DNA from: Sorangium cellulosum
Lineage (GTDB): Bacteria > Myxococcota_A > Polyangia > Polyangiales > Polyangiaceae
DNA: 64,000 nt
Direction of reading: 5' to 3'
NCBI RefSeq assembly: GCF_002950945.1
Contig: NZ_CP012673.1
Coordinates: forward strand, 13,569,501 to 13,633,500
In this document: positions 44,404-53,418 of the stretch, piece after piece
Numbering within the stretch: position 1 is the first letter of the stretch
Layout of the letters: each line of letters opens with the position of its first letter
Notes under the pieces: generated by a model
The model's input: only the letters and a program-made list of their open reading frames with translations
Databases searched by the model: none
Told to the model about the DNA's origin: nothing
Translations under genes and position numbers: made by a program

Positions 44404-45132
44404 TCAGGCGTACTGCCGGAGCAGCGAGTCGCGCATCGGGTTGTCGCACGCCTTCACGGCCGCGCGCAGCGCGTCCCGGTCGACCGGCACCCGGTGCAGG
44501 CTCACGTTGACGGCGCCCCCGCGCGACTCCACCGTCGCGTACTCGGCGTGATGCAGCAGCGTCGGCGGCCCGCCGTTCGCGTACTCCTTGAAGGGGAGCC
44601 CGACGCTGCCCGGGTTCACGAGCAGCGTGCCGCGGTGCTGCCGGAGCATCTGCACGTGGGTATGCCCCCCGGCCATCACCGTCGCCGCGTGGCCTGCGAG
44701 GCGGCGATCCAGCTCCTCGGGCGGCGTGTCCGCGAGCAGATCCTCCATGTGCGAGCGGGGCGAGCCGTGGAACAGGAGGAGCGTCGCGCCGCCCTCCAGC
44801 GGGACCGTGAGGCGCGCCTGGAACGTGCGCAGGAAGCCGAGATCGTCCTCCGAGAGCTGGTCGCGGCACCAGTCCACCGCGTCGACGACCACGGCCGCCT
44901 CGGTGTACGTGCGGATGAGCCCCGGATCCAGCATGAACTCGTCGTGGTTCCCGAGGATGCACGGGCACCCTAGCTCCCGCAGCAGGTCGAGGATCACCCG
45001 CGGCCGCGGGCCCAGCGTCGCCACGTCCCCGAGGCAGATCACCTGATCGACGCCGGCCTGCTCGACGCTGGCCAGCACGGCCCTGAGCGCCACCTCGTTG
45101 CCGTGAATATCGGAAATCAGCGCGATCCGCAT
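44404..45132 (-). CDS. YfcE/MJ0936-type metallophosphoesterase
   Basis: 242 aa. The calcineurin-like metal motifs are all present: ALISDIHGNEVAL, VICLGDVATLGP, ILGNHDEF, LLLFHGSPRS and VMAGGHTHVQ. A dinuclear metal centre and phosphodiesterase/phosphatase activity are therefore expected; natural substrate is unknown. GAGGAGGTCTCTCCC precedes the ATG. It lies downstream of the sulfate permease genes on the same strand, separated by about 190 bp, and upstream of the space before vgrG. A functional link with either is not evident. Confidence 0.93.
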   Translation of the reverse strand: MRIALISDIHGNEVALRAVLASVEQAGVDQVICLGDVATLGPRPRVILDLLRELGCPCILGNHDEFMLDPGLIRTYTEAAVVVDAVDWCRDQLSEDDLGFLRTFQARLTVPLEGGATLLLFHGSPRSHMEDLLADTPPEELDRRLAGHAATVMAGGHTHVQMLRQHRGTLLVNPGSVGLPFKEYANGGPPTLLHHAEYATVESRGGAVNVSLHRVPVDRDALRAAVKACDNPMRDSLLRQYA

Positions 45133-45277
45133 GGGAGAGACCTCCTCGTGGGCGGCCAGCGAGCCGCTTCTCGCGGCGGCGCCTCGCGGCGGCGCGGCGG
45201 TCGAACGACGGACCCGAGACGATAGACCATGTCCCGCGGCGCCTCCAGGCACATCGGGCCGGCGGACCATGTCCTCT

Positions 45278-45328
45278 ACCCGGCGTTCTACCCGGTCTAC
45301 CCGGCGTTCTACCCGGTCTACCCGGCTT
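45278..45328. repeat. 21-bp tandem repeat, two full copies plus partial
   Basis: CCGGCGTTCTACCCGGTCTA plus one base is repeated head-to-tail immediately beyond the cysW stop, followed by a partial CCGGCTTAC unit that includes the stop codon complement. It is a short non-coding repeat at a gene end. Confidence 0.8.
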
Positions 45329-46229
45329 ACCCGCCGTGCTTCCGCTTCAGCTCGCCCTTGAACCGCCACTCCACCGCCGCCTTCACCGCCAGCGTGATCA
45401 CCGACACGCCGGCGAGCAGGCTGGCCACGGCGAACGCGGGCACGACCCGCACCATGTTGGCGTAATAGACCCGCTCCACGTGGAGCGGCAGCGTCACCTG
45501 ATCGGAGGATCCGGCCGACACCACGTACACCGCGCCGAACTCCCCCATGGCCCGGGCGGTGCACAGGATCACGCCATAGAGCAGGCCCCACCGGATGTTG
45601 GGCAACGTGACGCGCCAGAAGATCTGCCACCCGTTCGCGCCGAGCACGCGGGCGATCTGCTCCTCCTCGGTCCCCTGCGCCTGCATCAGCGGGATGAGCT
45701 CCCGGGCGACGAACGGGAAGGTGATGAACACGGTGGCGAGCACGATGCCGGGCAGCGCGAAGATGATCCTGGTCGAGAGCTCGAGGCTGAACAGGCCGAG
45801 GCTCACCACGTAGGTCCTGTTCACGTACGCGCCGAGCAGCCCGTTCGCCCCGAAGAGCAGGACGAGGCACAGGCCGGCGACCACGGGCGAGATCGAGAAC
45901 GGCAGGTCGATCAGGGTGACGAGCAGGCTCTTGCCCCGGAAATCGAACTTCGTGACGGCCCACGCCGCCGCCACGCCGAAGAGCGTGTTGAGCGGCACCG
46001 CGATGGCGGTCGTGAGCAGCGTGAGCCCGGCCGCGCGGAAGGTCGCCCGGTCGAGGACCGCCGCCCCGTAGGCGCGCAGGCCCTCGCCGAGGGCGTGCCA
46101 GAAGATCACCCCGAGCGGCAGGACGAGGAACAGGCCGACGAGCAGCACGCAGAGGCCGATCAGCAGCCGGCGGGTCCGCCGGTCGCCGGCGGACTCTGCC
46201 CTGTTCACCCGGGGGGGCTCGGCGAGCAT
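45327..46229 (-). CDS. cysW: Sulfate ABC transporter permease CysW
   Basis: 300 aa with six membrane helices and the inner-membrane permease EAA-like loop (FVARELIPLMQAQGTEEEQI, ARVLGANGWQIFWRVTLPNI) that contacts the ATPase. ATG 46229 lies just after an alternative GTG. Strong family features are FGVAAAWAVTKFDFRGK and CTARAMGEFGAVYVVSAG. With CysT it forms the membrane channel for sulfate or thiosulfate import. It starts 28 bp after cysT. The gene for the ATPase CysA, which normally completes the operon, is not found downstream; a metallophosphoesterase gene follows instead. Confidence 0.93.
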   Translation of the reverse strand: MLAEPPRVNRAESAGDRRTRRLLIGLCVLLVGLFLVLPLGVIFWHALGEGLRAYGAAVLDRATFRAAGLTLLTTAIAVPLNTLFGVAAAWAVTKFDFRGKSLLVTLIDLPFSISPVVAGLCLVLLFGANGLLGAYVNRTYVVSLGLFSLELSTRIIFALPGIVLATVFITFPFVARELIPLMQAQGTEEEQIARVLGANGWQIFWRVTLPNIRWGLLYGVILCTARAMGEFGAVYVVSAGSSDQVTLPLHVERVYYANMVRVVPAFAVASLLAGVSVITLAVKAAVEWRFKGELKRKHGG

Positions 46230-46257
46230 CACGTGCCTCGATCCGCCGGCCGGGCGC

Positions 46258-47160
46258 TCAGCCCGGCGCCCCGCGGCGCGCGGCGGCGCGCTGGAGGAGG
46301 TTGATCAAGAGGAGCAGCACGAACGACGCGCCGAGGAGCAGGACCGCGACCGCGGTCGCGTCGGCGTAGGTGCCCGTCTCGTTCACCTCGATCATCTTGA
46401 CGATCACCTGCGAGGCGATCTCCGTGTCGGGGAGGTTGCCGGAGATGAAGATGACCGAGCCGTACTCGCCGAGCCCACGCGCGAGCGCCAGCGCGAAGCC
46501 CGTGAGCAGCGCCGGCGCGAGCTCGGGCAGCACGATGGAGCGGAAGATCCGGAAGCGGCCGGCGCCGAGCGTGGCCGCGCTCTCCTCGACGTCCCGGCTC
46601 AGGTCCTCGATCACCGGCTGCAGCGTGCGCACCACGAACGGCAGCCCGACGAAGCACATCGCGAGCACCACGCCGAGCGGGGCCAGGGCGATCCGGTCGT
46701 ACACCGTCCACCCGATCGGCCACCCCCCGTGGTCGAACCCGCGCCACACGGGCCAAGGGTACCGGAAGCCCAGGTCGGCGAGCGCCCCGCCGATCCAGCC
46801 GTTGTCCGCGTACAGCGTCGAGAGCGCGATCCCGGTCACGGCCGTGGGCAGCGCGAACGGCAGATCGATCACCGCGTCGAGGACGCGGGCGAACGGGAAG
46901 GTGTAGCGGCCGAGCACCCAGGCGATGAGCAGGCCGATGAGGACGTCGAGGGTCGCCGCGGCGAGCGAGGCGCCGAGGGTGAACCGGACCGCCGCGGCGA
47001 CCCAGCCGCTCGTGACGACCTGGGTGAACCGCGCCCAGCCGAGCTCCGCGGTCCGGAAGAACAGCGCGGAGAGCGGCAGGAGGACCACGAGGCTCAGGTA
47101 GAGCACCGCGACGCCCAGGGAGAGGGAGAACCCGGGGAGCACGCGCGCGCGGCGGGACAT
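46258..47160 (-). CDS. cysT: Sulfate ABC transporter permease CysT (CysU)
   Basis: 300 aa, six membrane helices. Family features include IDLPFALPTAVTGIALSTLY, the EAA loop VEESAATLGAGRFRIFRSIVLPEL (described in parts) and ALARGLGEYGSVIFISGN. The ATG overlaps the stop of the binding-protein gene by one base (TGATG), so translation is coupled. It pairs with CysW to form the sulfate channel. Confidence 0.94.
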   Translation of the reverse strand: MSRRARVLPGFSLSLGVAVLYLSLVVLLPLSALFFRTAELGWARFTQVVTSGWVAAAVRFTLGASLAAATLDVLIGLLIAWVLGRYTFPFARVLDAVIDLPFALPTAVTGIALSTLYADNGWIGGALADLGFRYPWPVWRGFDHGGWPIGWTVYDRIALAPLGVVLAMCFVGLPFVVRTLQPVIEDLSRDVEESAATLGAGRFRIFRSIVLPELAPALLTGFALALARGLGEYGSVIFISGNLPDTEIASQVIVKMIEVNETGTYADATAVAVLLLGASFVLLLLINLLQRAAARRGAPG

Positions 47161-48236
47161 CACTTCTTCCGCATCTTGTCGAGCTCGGCGCCCTGGCCGA
47201 AGTGCACGTTCATCACGGTCGGCCAGTCGCTGAAATGGTCCTTGAAGCGGAACAGCGTGAGCGGCCTGAGCTTCTCCGCGTGTTTCTTCGCGATCGCCTC
47301 GCTGTACGGCCGGTTGTAGCGCCGCGCGATGAGCTCCTGGCCCTCGTCGGAGAAGTGGAACTTGACGTACGCCTCCGCGATCTCCTTGACGCCGTGCCGC
47401 TCGGCGACCTTGTCGACCACGGCGAGCGGGACCTCGATCGTGATCGAGTCCGAGGGGACGACGACCTCGAACTGCCCGGTGGTCGACGGGTCGTTCGCGA
47501 TCTGGAGGATCTCGTTCTCCCAGCCGAAGAGGACGTCGCCCGTGCGCTGCGCGATGAAGCGGGTGGACGAGCCGCGCATGGCCGGGTCGAGGAGGGCGTC
47601 GTCGTAGACCTTCGTGGTGAACTCGCGCGCGGCGGCCTCGGCCTCCGCGTCGGTCTTGCCCTCGGCCTTCGCCTTGCGCACGGCGTGCGCCCAGGTCGAG
47701 AGGTAGATCCACCGCGCCCCGCCGCCGGTCTTCGGATCCGGGCACAGGGACACGACCTCGGGCCGCGCGAGATCCTCCCAGCCCTTCACCTGCTTGGGGT
47801 TGCCGGCGCGCACGAGGAAGATGACCGCGGACGTGTACGGCACCGACCCGTTCGGCAGGCGCTCTCGCCAGCTCGCCGGGAGCAGCCCGGCCTTGGCGAT
47901 GGTGTCGACGTCGAAATCGACCGAGAGGGCCGCGACGTCGGTCTCCTTGCCGGCCGCGATGTCGCGGGCCTGCTTGCCCGAGGGGCCGTGATCGGTCTCG
48001 ACGTCGACGTCCTTGCCCGTCGTCTGCTTGTACCACCGCTCGAACGCCGGATTGAGCTCCTGGTAGAGCTCGCGCGTCGGGTCGTAGGACGCCACCGCGA
48101 GCTTCGTGACCTGGCCCGGCGCGCTTCCTTCGGGCGCGGCCGTCGTGGTCTTCTTCTCCTCGCACCCGGCGCTGATCAGGAGCAGGGCGGCGGAGGCCAG
48201 CGCGAGCGTGGTGCGGAGCGGCGTTCGTTTCGTCAT
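47160..48236 (-). CDS. sbp: Sulfate-binding lipoprotein of the sulfate ABC transporter
   Basis: 358 aa. The signal peptide ends in the lipobox LISAGC, so the protein is membrane-tethered. Sbp/CysP family signatures are VASYDPTRELYQELNPAFE, DHGPSGKQAR, TDVAALSVDFD, YLSTWAHA and GDVLFGWENEI. It binds sulfate (or thiosulfate) and delivers it to CysT-CysW. It is first gene of the operon, with cysT and cysW directly downstream and a divergent P450 gene upstream. Binding-pocket residues typical of sulfate binders are retained as far as can be judged by eye. Confidence 0.95.
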   Translation of the reverse strand: MTKRTPLRTTLALASAALLLISAGCEEKKTTTAAPEGSAPGQVTKLAVASYDPTRELYQELNPAFERWYKQTTGKDVDVETDHGPSGKQARDIAAGKETDVAALSVDFDVDTIAKAGLLPASWRERLPNGSVPYTSAVIFLVRAGNPKQVKGWEDLARPEVVSLCPDPKTGGGARWIYLSTWAHAVRKAKAEGKTDAEAEAAAREFTTKVYDDALLDPAMRGSSTRFIAQRTGDVLFGWENEILQIANDPSTTGQFEVVVPSDSITIEVPLAVVDKVAERHGVKEIAEAYVKFHFSDEGQELIARRYNRPYSEAIAKKHAEKLRPLTLFRFKDHFSDWPTVMNVHFGQGAELDKMRKK

Positions 48237-48462
48237 GGGCTCATCCCTGGAGGGTCGAAAGGTCGGCTACTCTATCGCCGGACCCGCGCGCCCGGCCAGG
48301 TCGTTTGGCGCGGCCGGACGGCGCCACCACGGATCGAGCTCGCCGTGGCCCCCGCGGCAGCGACGAGGTGGGCGCGCCCTCCCGGGAGCGAAGTTCCGCT
48401 GTGCCGCGACGTCTCAACGTGTTGTCATGGCGGTGCCGAGCCTCCTTCTTGCGAGTCCGACC

Positions 48463-49659
48463 ATGACCGTCCGCTACAACCTGCTGTCGCCCGAGCTGAA
48501 GACCAACCCCTACCCGGCGTACGCGGAGATGCGCCGCAACGCGCCCGTGTGTCAGGTGGACCCGGGCGGCATGTGGGCTGTCACGCGGCTCGACGACGTC
48601 CTGTTCGTGCTCAAGAACCCGCAGCTCTTCTCGTCGCGGGGCTTCGGCGTGGCGACCAACCCGCCGTGGCTCGGCGGCAATCCGTTCTCCGAGTCGATGA
48701 TCACCCTGGACCCGCCCCAGCACGGGCGGCTGCGAGGGCTCATCTCGCGGGCGTTCGGCGCCTCGGCCATGGCGCGTATGGAGCCGCGTGTGCGGGCCTT
48801 CGCCGAGCAGACCGTGGCCGAGCTGCCCCTCGGCGAGCCCGTGGACATCATGCCTCCCTACGCCCTGCGCATCCCGACCAGGGTCATCGGCGACATGATG
48901 GGGCTCTCCCCGTCGCTGCACGTGCGCCTCAAGCGGTGGGCGGACCTCATCACCGGCGGCGTCACCACGGTCCGGCCGGACGAGCACGATCGCAAGCAGC
49001 TCGCGCGGGATGCCGTCGCGGAGCTGCGGGGCTGCTTCGGCGAGGTCCTGGAGATGCGGCGGCGCGAGCCCGCCGACGATCTCGTGAGCGACCTGCTGCA
49101 GGCCGACGTGGACGGCGAGGCCCTGACGCAGGACGAGCTGATCGCCTTCATGGCCCTGCTGCTCGTGGGCGGCATCGAGACCGTGGTGCACGCGCTGGGC
49201 GCCGCGCTCCTCGTGCTGCTGGAGCAGCCGGAGCTCTGGGCGCGGCTGCGCGCCGACCGCTCCCTGATCCCTGCCTTCCTCGAGGAGGTGCTGCGCTACG
49301 AGCCGCCCGTGCACGCCGCGCCGCGCACGACGACGCAGGAGGTGGAGCTCGGGGGCGTGACGTTGCCCAGGGGCGCGCCGCTCCTGGCGCTGCTGGGCTC
49401 GGCCACCCGGGACGAGGCCCACTTCCCGGACGGCGATCGGTTCGACCTGGAGCGGACCGGCCCGAAGCACCTCCCGTTCGGCCATGGCGTCCACTTCTGC
49501 CTGGGCGCGCCGCTGGCCCGGCTGGAGGCGCGGCTGGCCCTGGACGTGCTGCTCGATCGGGTGGGCGGGCTGTCGCGCGGCGCCGGGCCGATGACGTGGC
49601 ATCGCACGCTCGTGGTGCGAGGTGTCGGCTCGTTGCCGATCGTGCTGCACCCGGCCTGA
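48463..49659 (+). CDS. Cytochrome P450 (bacterial class I type)
   Basis: 398 aa from the second ATG (MTVRYNLLSPELKTNPYPAY); an in-frame ATG 36 bases upstream is possible, and neither has a clear ribosome-binding site. The oxygen-binding I-helix motif is LLVGGIETVVHA, the ExxR motif is in EEVLRYEPP, and the heme loop is FGHGVHFCLGAPLAR with Cys346 as thiolate ligand. Size and soluble character fit a CYP107-like bacterial monooxygenase that needs ferredoxin partners. No ferredoxin, polyketide or terpene genes are adjacent, so substrate is unknown. Divergent from the sulfate operon. Confidence 0.94.
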   Translation: MTVRYNLLSPELKTNPYPAYAEMRRNAPVCQVDPGGMWAVTRLDDVLFVLKNPQLFSSRGFGVATNPPWLGGNPFSESMITLDPPQHGRLRGLISRAFGASAMARMEPRVRAFAEQTVAELPLGEPVDIMPPYALRIPTRVIGDMMGLSPSLHVRLKRWADLITGGVTTVRPDEHDRKQLARDAVAELRGCFGEVLEMRRREPADDLVSDLLQADVDGEALTQDELIAFMALLLVGGIETVVHALGAALLVLLEQPELWARLRADRSLIPAFLEEVLRYEPPVHAAPRTTTQEVELGGVTLPRGAPLLALLGSATRDEAHFPDGDRFDLERTGPKHLPFGHGVHFCLGAPLARLEARLALDVLLDRVGGLSRGAGPMTWHRTLVVRGVGSLPIVLHPA

Positions 49660-49777
49660 GCCGCTCCGGCGAGCGCTGACCCACCGGACCGGCGCGCGTG
49701 TCGCCTGCGCTCGCAGCGGAGCGTGCGCTACGAGGCGCGAGCTACAGAGGTGCGCAGGGTCCCTCCGGGTGCTCCAC

Positions 49778-50113
49778 TCAATAGCCGATCATGCATGCCA
49801 TGTGACGAGTTGCCTCGGAGCTGCATGCGTTGGCTTCGCAAACGCTGCGCTGGTCGTTGATGCAGCCGATGTACTCGTCAAACTCGCTCGTGCAGCCGGC
49901 TGCCTCGCTCTCTTTCTCCATGTTCCCGCACATGCCAGCGCAATCCCTGGCTGGCGGGGGCTGATTGGGATCGAGCACCTCTCGCCTCGTGAACCCGCAG
50001 CCTGCTTCCCGTGCTTTCTCACAGGCGCTTTCACAGTCAGCCCCGCAGCCCATGGTGAAGGTGCTCATGAACGCCACGGTGGACGCCGCGAGCGACGCAA
50101 GGTTTAGCTTCAT
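49778..50113 (-). CDS. Small Cys-rich lipoprotein, hypothetical
   Basis: 111 aa from the ATG giving MKLNLASLAASTVAFMSTFT and a lipobox TMGC. The mature part has ten further cysteines in regular spacing (CESACEKAREAGC, CAGMCGNMEKESEAAGC, CINDQRSVCEANAC, HMACM), indicating a disulfide-rich helical domain. Similar short exported proteins are frequent in myxobacteria and of unknown function. The ATG has no strong ribosome-binding site; an upstream in-frame ATG exists but would spoil the signal peptide. Confidence 0.75.
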   Translation of the reverse strand: MKLNLASLAASTVAFMSTFTMGCGADCESACEKAREAGCGFTRREVLDPNQPPPARDCAGMCGNMEKESEAAGCTSEFDEYIGCINDQRSVCEANACSSEATRHMACMIGY

Positions 50114-50375
50114 CGTGGGAATATCGCATGGCGGTACGCATCGATGCGGCCTGCGCAGCATTCCGACGGACACGTGAGCTTCGTCGTGTCAGGTGATCCC
50201 AGCGGTCGCTGCTACTTGCCGAGCTTTCTTGAACGATCCATCGCGCGTTCCAGGCTACAGCAGACGCCTGGGGTGTCTCCGGCAGGCCAGCATTCGTGCC
50301 CGGCGATCCGCTGGAGATGTCCACGCCGACATGACGGAACACGCCGGCACGTCGGCATGTCGGTCGCGGTCGACC

Positions 50376-50690
50376 TCAGAAGTACGACCGGGAGCTGCAC
50401 GTGACGGCGTCACATGCCTTGACCCACTTCGGCTTGTTGCTCTCGGGGCTCCCCCACGGACATGATACGTAGGAGACGGGGCTCGTTGTCGTCTGTTCCG
50501 TTCCCACCGTATCGCGGACCACGTAGTACGTGGCGCCGGATACCGGGAGCCAGCTCGCCTGCCGGGCGCAAGCCGCGATGAGCCGCGAGTCGAGCCCGGT
50601 GGGCGCGGTGAGTTGCAGCTGGGCGGATGCGCCGCCGGCCAGCAGCGCTGCCCTCGCGCGCCGCCCAGGCCGCCCGGCGCGATGGTACAA
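50376..50690 (-). pseudogene. Possible remnant of an exported fibronectin-III-like protein
   Basis: The 104-codon frame has a protein-like second half: LTAPTGLDSRLIAACARQAS followed by WLPVSGATYYVVRD, the W...(V)xGAxxYxV pattern of a fibronectin type III strand pair, and a Cys-containing tail. The first 35 codons are Arg/Ala-rich and overlap the P450 promoter region, without a credible start or signal. It is probably the 3' end of a truncated secreted protein, but could be a small intact gene with an unusual start. Confidence 0.35.
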
Positions 50691-50707
50691 GACGAGAACC
50701 CACGCCC

Positions 50708-52087
50708 ATGAGTACCGCCCGCCTCGCCTCCTCCACCTTTCTCCCGCTCATGCGGGGCCGCAACCCCCTCGCCCGCCGCGTCCAGACCCGGCATGGCTTC
50801 CCCATCCTCCCCGGCGGCTTCCCGGTCGTGGGCCACATGCCGGCGATCGCCGTCGACGCGCTCGGCCTGCTCCGCGAGGGCCAGCGCCGCGTCGGCTCCC
50901 TCTTCTTCTGGTCCCAGGGATTCGATGCCTGGCGCCTCGTCTACGCCTCGAACGAGGCCTTCTCGCTCTTCAAGAGCAAGACCGTCGACTCCTCGTACCT
51001 GACCGAGGGCGGGCTCGGCAACCTCTTCGGTCAGACGCTGATGGCCCACGATGGCGCCTCGCACCGCCACATCCGCACCGCGATGAACGGGCCCTTCTCG
51101 CCGAAGGGCCTCGACGCCGCGGAGGTCGGCGCGATCGTCGCGACCAGCGTCGAACGCAAGGTCCGCTCCTGGCTCGGCCGGCGCGACGTTGCGTTGTTGC
51201 GCGAGACCCGCGAGCTGGCCCTGGAGGTGATGTTCAAGATCACCGGCGTCGAGGACGACGAGCTCCCCGAGTGGCGCCGCCACTACGAGGATTTGATGCT
51301 CCTGGCCCTCAACCTGCCCTTCGACGTGCCGGGCTCGCCGCGACGCCGCGGCCTCCGCGCCCGCGACTGGCTCGACGGGCGCATCCGCCGGATCCTCGCC
51401 GGCGTGCGCGCCCGCGGCGACGCGAAGGGCCTCCTGCCCGCGCTGCTCCGGGCCCGCGACGAGGACGGCGAGCCGCTCTCGGAGCAGGATCTGGTGGGCA
51501 ACATCCGCCTGATCCTCCTCGCCGGCCACGAGACCTCGGCCTCGACCATGGCCTGGTGCGTCGCCCACCTCGCCGAGAGCCCCGCGATCTGGCGCGCGCT
51601 CCGCGAGGAGGCGTCGAGCGCGCCGGATCTCCCGCGCTCGCCCGCGGATCTCCGCCGCTTCCCCTTCGCCGAGGCCGTGTTCCGCGAGGCGCTCCGCCTC
51701 CACCCGCCGGTGCCTCACGACGCCCGCCGCTCCGTCGCCGATTTCGAGCTCGAAGGCCGCACCGTCCCTGGAGGGACCATCGTGGCGATCCCGCTGGTCC
51801 TGCTCTCGCGCGATCCCGAGCTCTACCCGGATCCGGACAGCTACCGCCCCGAGCGCTGGCTTGGCCGCAAGGCGGCGATCTCGCCGCTCGAGATCGCCCA
51901 GTTCGGCGGCGGCGCGCACTTCTGCCTCGGCTATCACCTCGCCTGGATGGAGATCGTCCAGTTCCTCGTCGCGCTCGGGCGGATGCTCCCGGCCTCGGGC
52001 CCCAGGCTCCAGGACGGATTCCCGGCCTCGCGTTACCTCCCGGTGCTCCGCCCCGCGGCGGGCACGCGCGTCCGCTTCGACGGCTGA
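50708..52087 (+). CDS. Cytochrome P450 (longer, CYP102/CYP110-like group)
   Basis: 459 aa. A membrane-peripheral-type N-terminus has the Pro-rich FPILPGGFPVVGHM. Core motifs are the I-helix LLAGHETSASTMAW, ExxR in FREALRLHPPVP, PERW in YRPERWLGRK, and the heme loop FGGGAHFCLGYHLAW with Cys406. The pattern resembles the CYP4/CYP102-like fatty-acid or terpenoid hydroxylase branch, not the short class I branch of its neighbour at 48463. No reductase gene is adjacent. Substrate unknown. Confidence 0.93.
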   Translation: MSTARLASSTFLPLMRGRNPLARRVQTRHGFPILPGGFPVVGHMPAIAVDALGLLREGQRRVGSLFFWSQGFDAWRLVYASNEAFSLFKSKTVDSSYLTEGGLGNLFGQTLMAHDGASHRHIRTAMNGPFSPKGLDAAEVGAIVATSVERKVRSWLGRRDVALLRETRELALEVMFKITGVEDDELPEWRRHYEDLMLLALNLPFDVPGSPRRRGLRARDWLDGRIRRILAGVRARGDAKGLLPALLRARDEDGEPLSEQDLVGNIRLILLAGHETSASTMAWCVAHLAESPAIWRALREEASSAPDLPRSPADLRRFPFAEAVFREALRLHPPVPHDARRSVADFELEGRTVPGGTIVAIPLVLLSRDPELYPDPDSYRPERWLGRKAAISPLEIAQFGGGAHFCLGYHLAWMEIVQFLVALGRMLPASGPRLQDGFPASRYLPVLRPAAGTRVRFDG

Positions 52088-52208
52088 GGCACCGCCGGGC
52101 CAGATGCCATGTCAGCGCGCGGGCTCGTCGAGCAAGGCGCGGACGCGCTCCTCGACGACCGCGAGCTCGGGGGTCGCCTTTGACGGCGCGAGTCGCCCCC
52201 TGCGCCCG

Positions 52209-53252
52209 TCAGGCCACCGTGTGTCCCGGGAAATCGATCTGCTCCCACCGGTTCCCGGTCATCACCGCGCGCTGCTCGGGGTGGCGGTTGAGCTCGTGAG
52301 GATAGCCGAGCGGGATCGCGCTGACCTCGTCCAGGCGGCGGAGGTGCTCGTCGTCGAGCGCGAGCGCCGCGGCCCCGAGGTTCTCGTCGAGCTGCGCGCG
52401 GGTCCTCGGCCCGAGGACCGGGATCACGCCCTTCGCGGCCACCCAGGCGATCGCGACCTGGCCCGGGGTGGCGCCCACCTGCTCGGCGACGGCGACGAGC
52501 GCGTCGAGCACGGGACCGCTGCGCGCGGGGTCGTCGTGCAGCACGCTCGCCTTCAGATCGGTGGCGCGGCCCCGCTCCCCCTTACGGTACTTGCCAGTGA
52601 GCAGCCCGCCGGCCATCGGCGACCACCCCATCACGCCGAGGCCCAGAGCGTCCGCCATCGGGAGCAGCTCGCGCTCGGTGGTGCGCTGCAACAGGCTGTA
52701 CTCGACCTGGATCGCGGCGACGGGAGAGAAGCCGCGCGCGTCGCCGGCCTTCACGCCGGCGGCGACGCGCCATGCCGGGAAGTTCGAGAGCCCGCCGTAG
52801 ACGATCTTGCCGGCCCGCACGAGGTCGTCGAGCCCGCGCACGATCTCCTCGATGGGCGTCACGCCGTCGTCCATGTGAACGAAGTACAGATCGATGCGGT
52901 CCGTCTTCAGCCGTTTGAGGCTCTCCTCCACCGCCTGCACCATCACCTTGCGGTTGTTTCCGAGCCTCGCCAGCGCCGGGCTCGGCCCGGCGCCGCGGCT
53001 GAACTTGGACGCAATGACGAAGTCGTCCCGGTGAGGGGAGACGAGCTCGCCAATCAGCCGCTCGGCCTCGCCGTGCTGGTAGTTGTCCGCGGTGTCGATG
53101 AGGTTGCCGCCCGCCGCGACGTACCCTTCCAGGATGCTCCGCACCTCGTCCGGCGCGGCACCATAACCCCAGGTCCTGCCGAACATGCCCGTTCCCAGGG
53201 ACAGCGCGGAGACCTTGAGGCCGGTCCGGAGGCCGAGAACCTTGTAACGCAT
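52209..53252 (-). CDS. Aldo/keto reductase
   Basis: 347 aa, a TIM-barrel NAD(P)H oxidoreductase. The catalytic tetrad is visible: Asp and Tyr in LIDTADNYQHG, Lys in VIASKFSRG and His in DLYFVHMDD. Cofactor-binding end motifs include VIPVLGPRTRAQLDENLGA. GGAG lies 6 bases before the ATG. It is divergent from an AraC-family regulator with a 166-bp shared promoter region, a typical arrangement in which the regulator controls the reductase. Likely substrates are aldehydes or ketones; specificity cannot be read. Confidence 0.94.
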   Translation of the reverse strand: MRYKVLGLRTGLKVSALSLGTGMFGRTWGYGAAPDEVRSILEGYVAAGGNLIDTADNYQHGEAERLIGELVSPHRDDFVIASKFSRGAGPSPALARLGNNRKVMVQAVEESLKRLKTDRIDLYFVHMDDGVTPIEEIVRGLDDLVRAGKIVYGGLSNFPAWRVAAGVKAGDARGFSPVAAIQVEYSLLQRTTERELLPMADALGLGVMGWSPMAGGLLTGKYRKGERGRATDLKASVLHDDPARSGPVLDALVAVAEQVGATPGQVAIAWVAAKGVIPVLGPRTRAQLDENLGAAALALDDEHLRRLDEVSAIPLGYPHELNRHPEQRAVMTGNRWEQIDFPGHTVA

Positions 53253-53418
53253 AAAAACTCCTCGCCGCGGGGTCGCCTCCTCCGCGGCAGCTGTAGACCT
53301 GACGCCCATCGCCGCATTACGCTGCGAGCGACGAGCGCACCGTACGCCTCCCGGCCTGGACGATCCATGTCGGAAGCGCCGGCTTTCTGGTCCAGAACTC
53401 CACGCAACCGGAGCAGAG

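Noticed and set aside
44234..44968. Minus-strand 244-codon frame overlapping the metallophosphoesterase gene
   Set aside because: Different frame, Arg-rich, no domains; shadow of the metallophosphoesterase.
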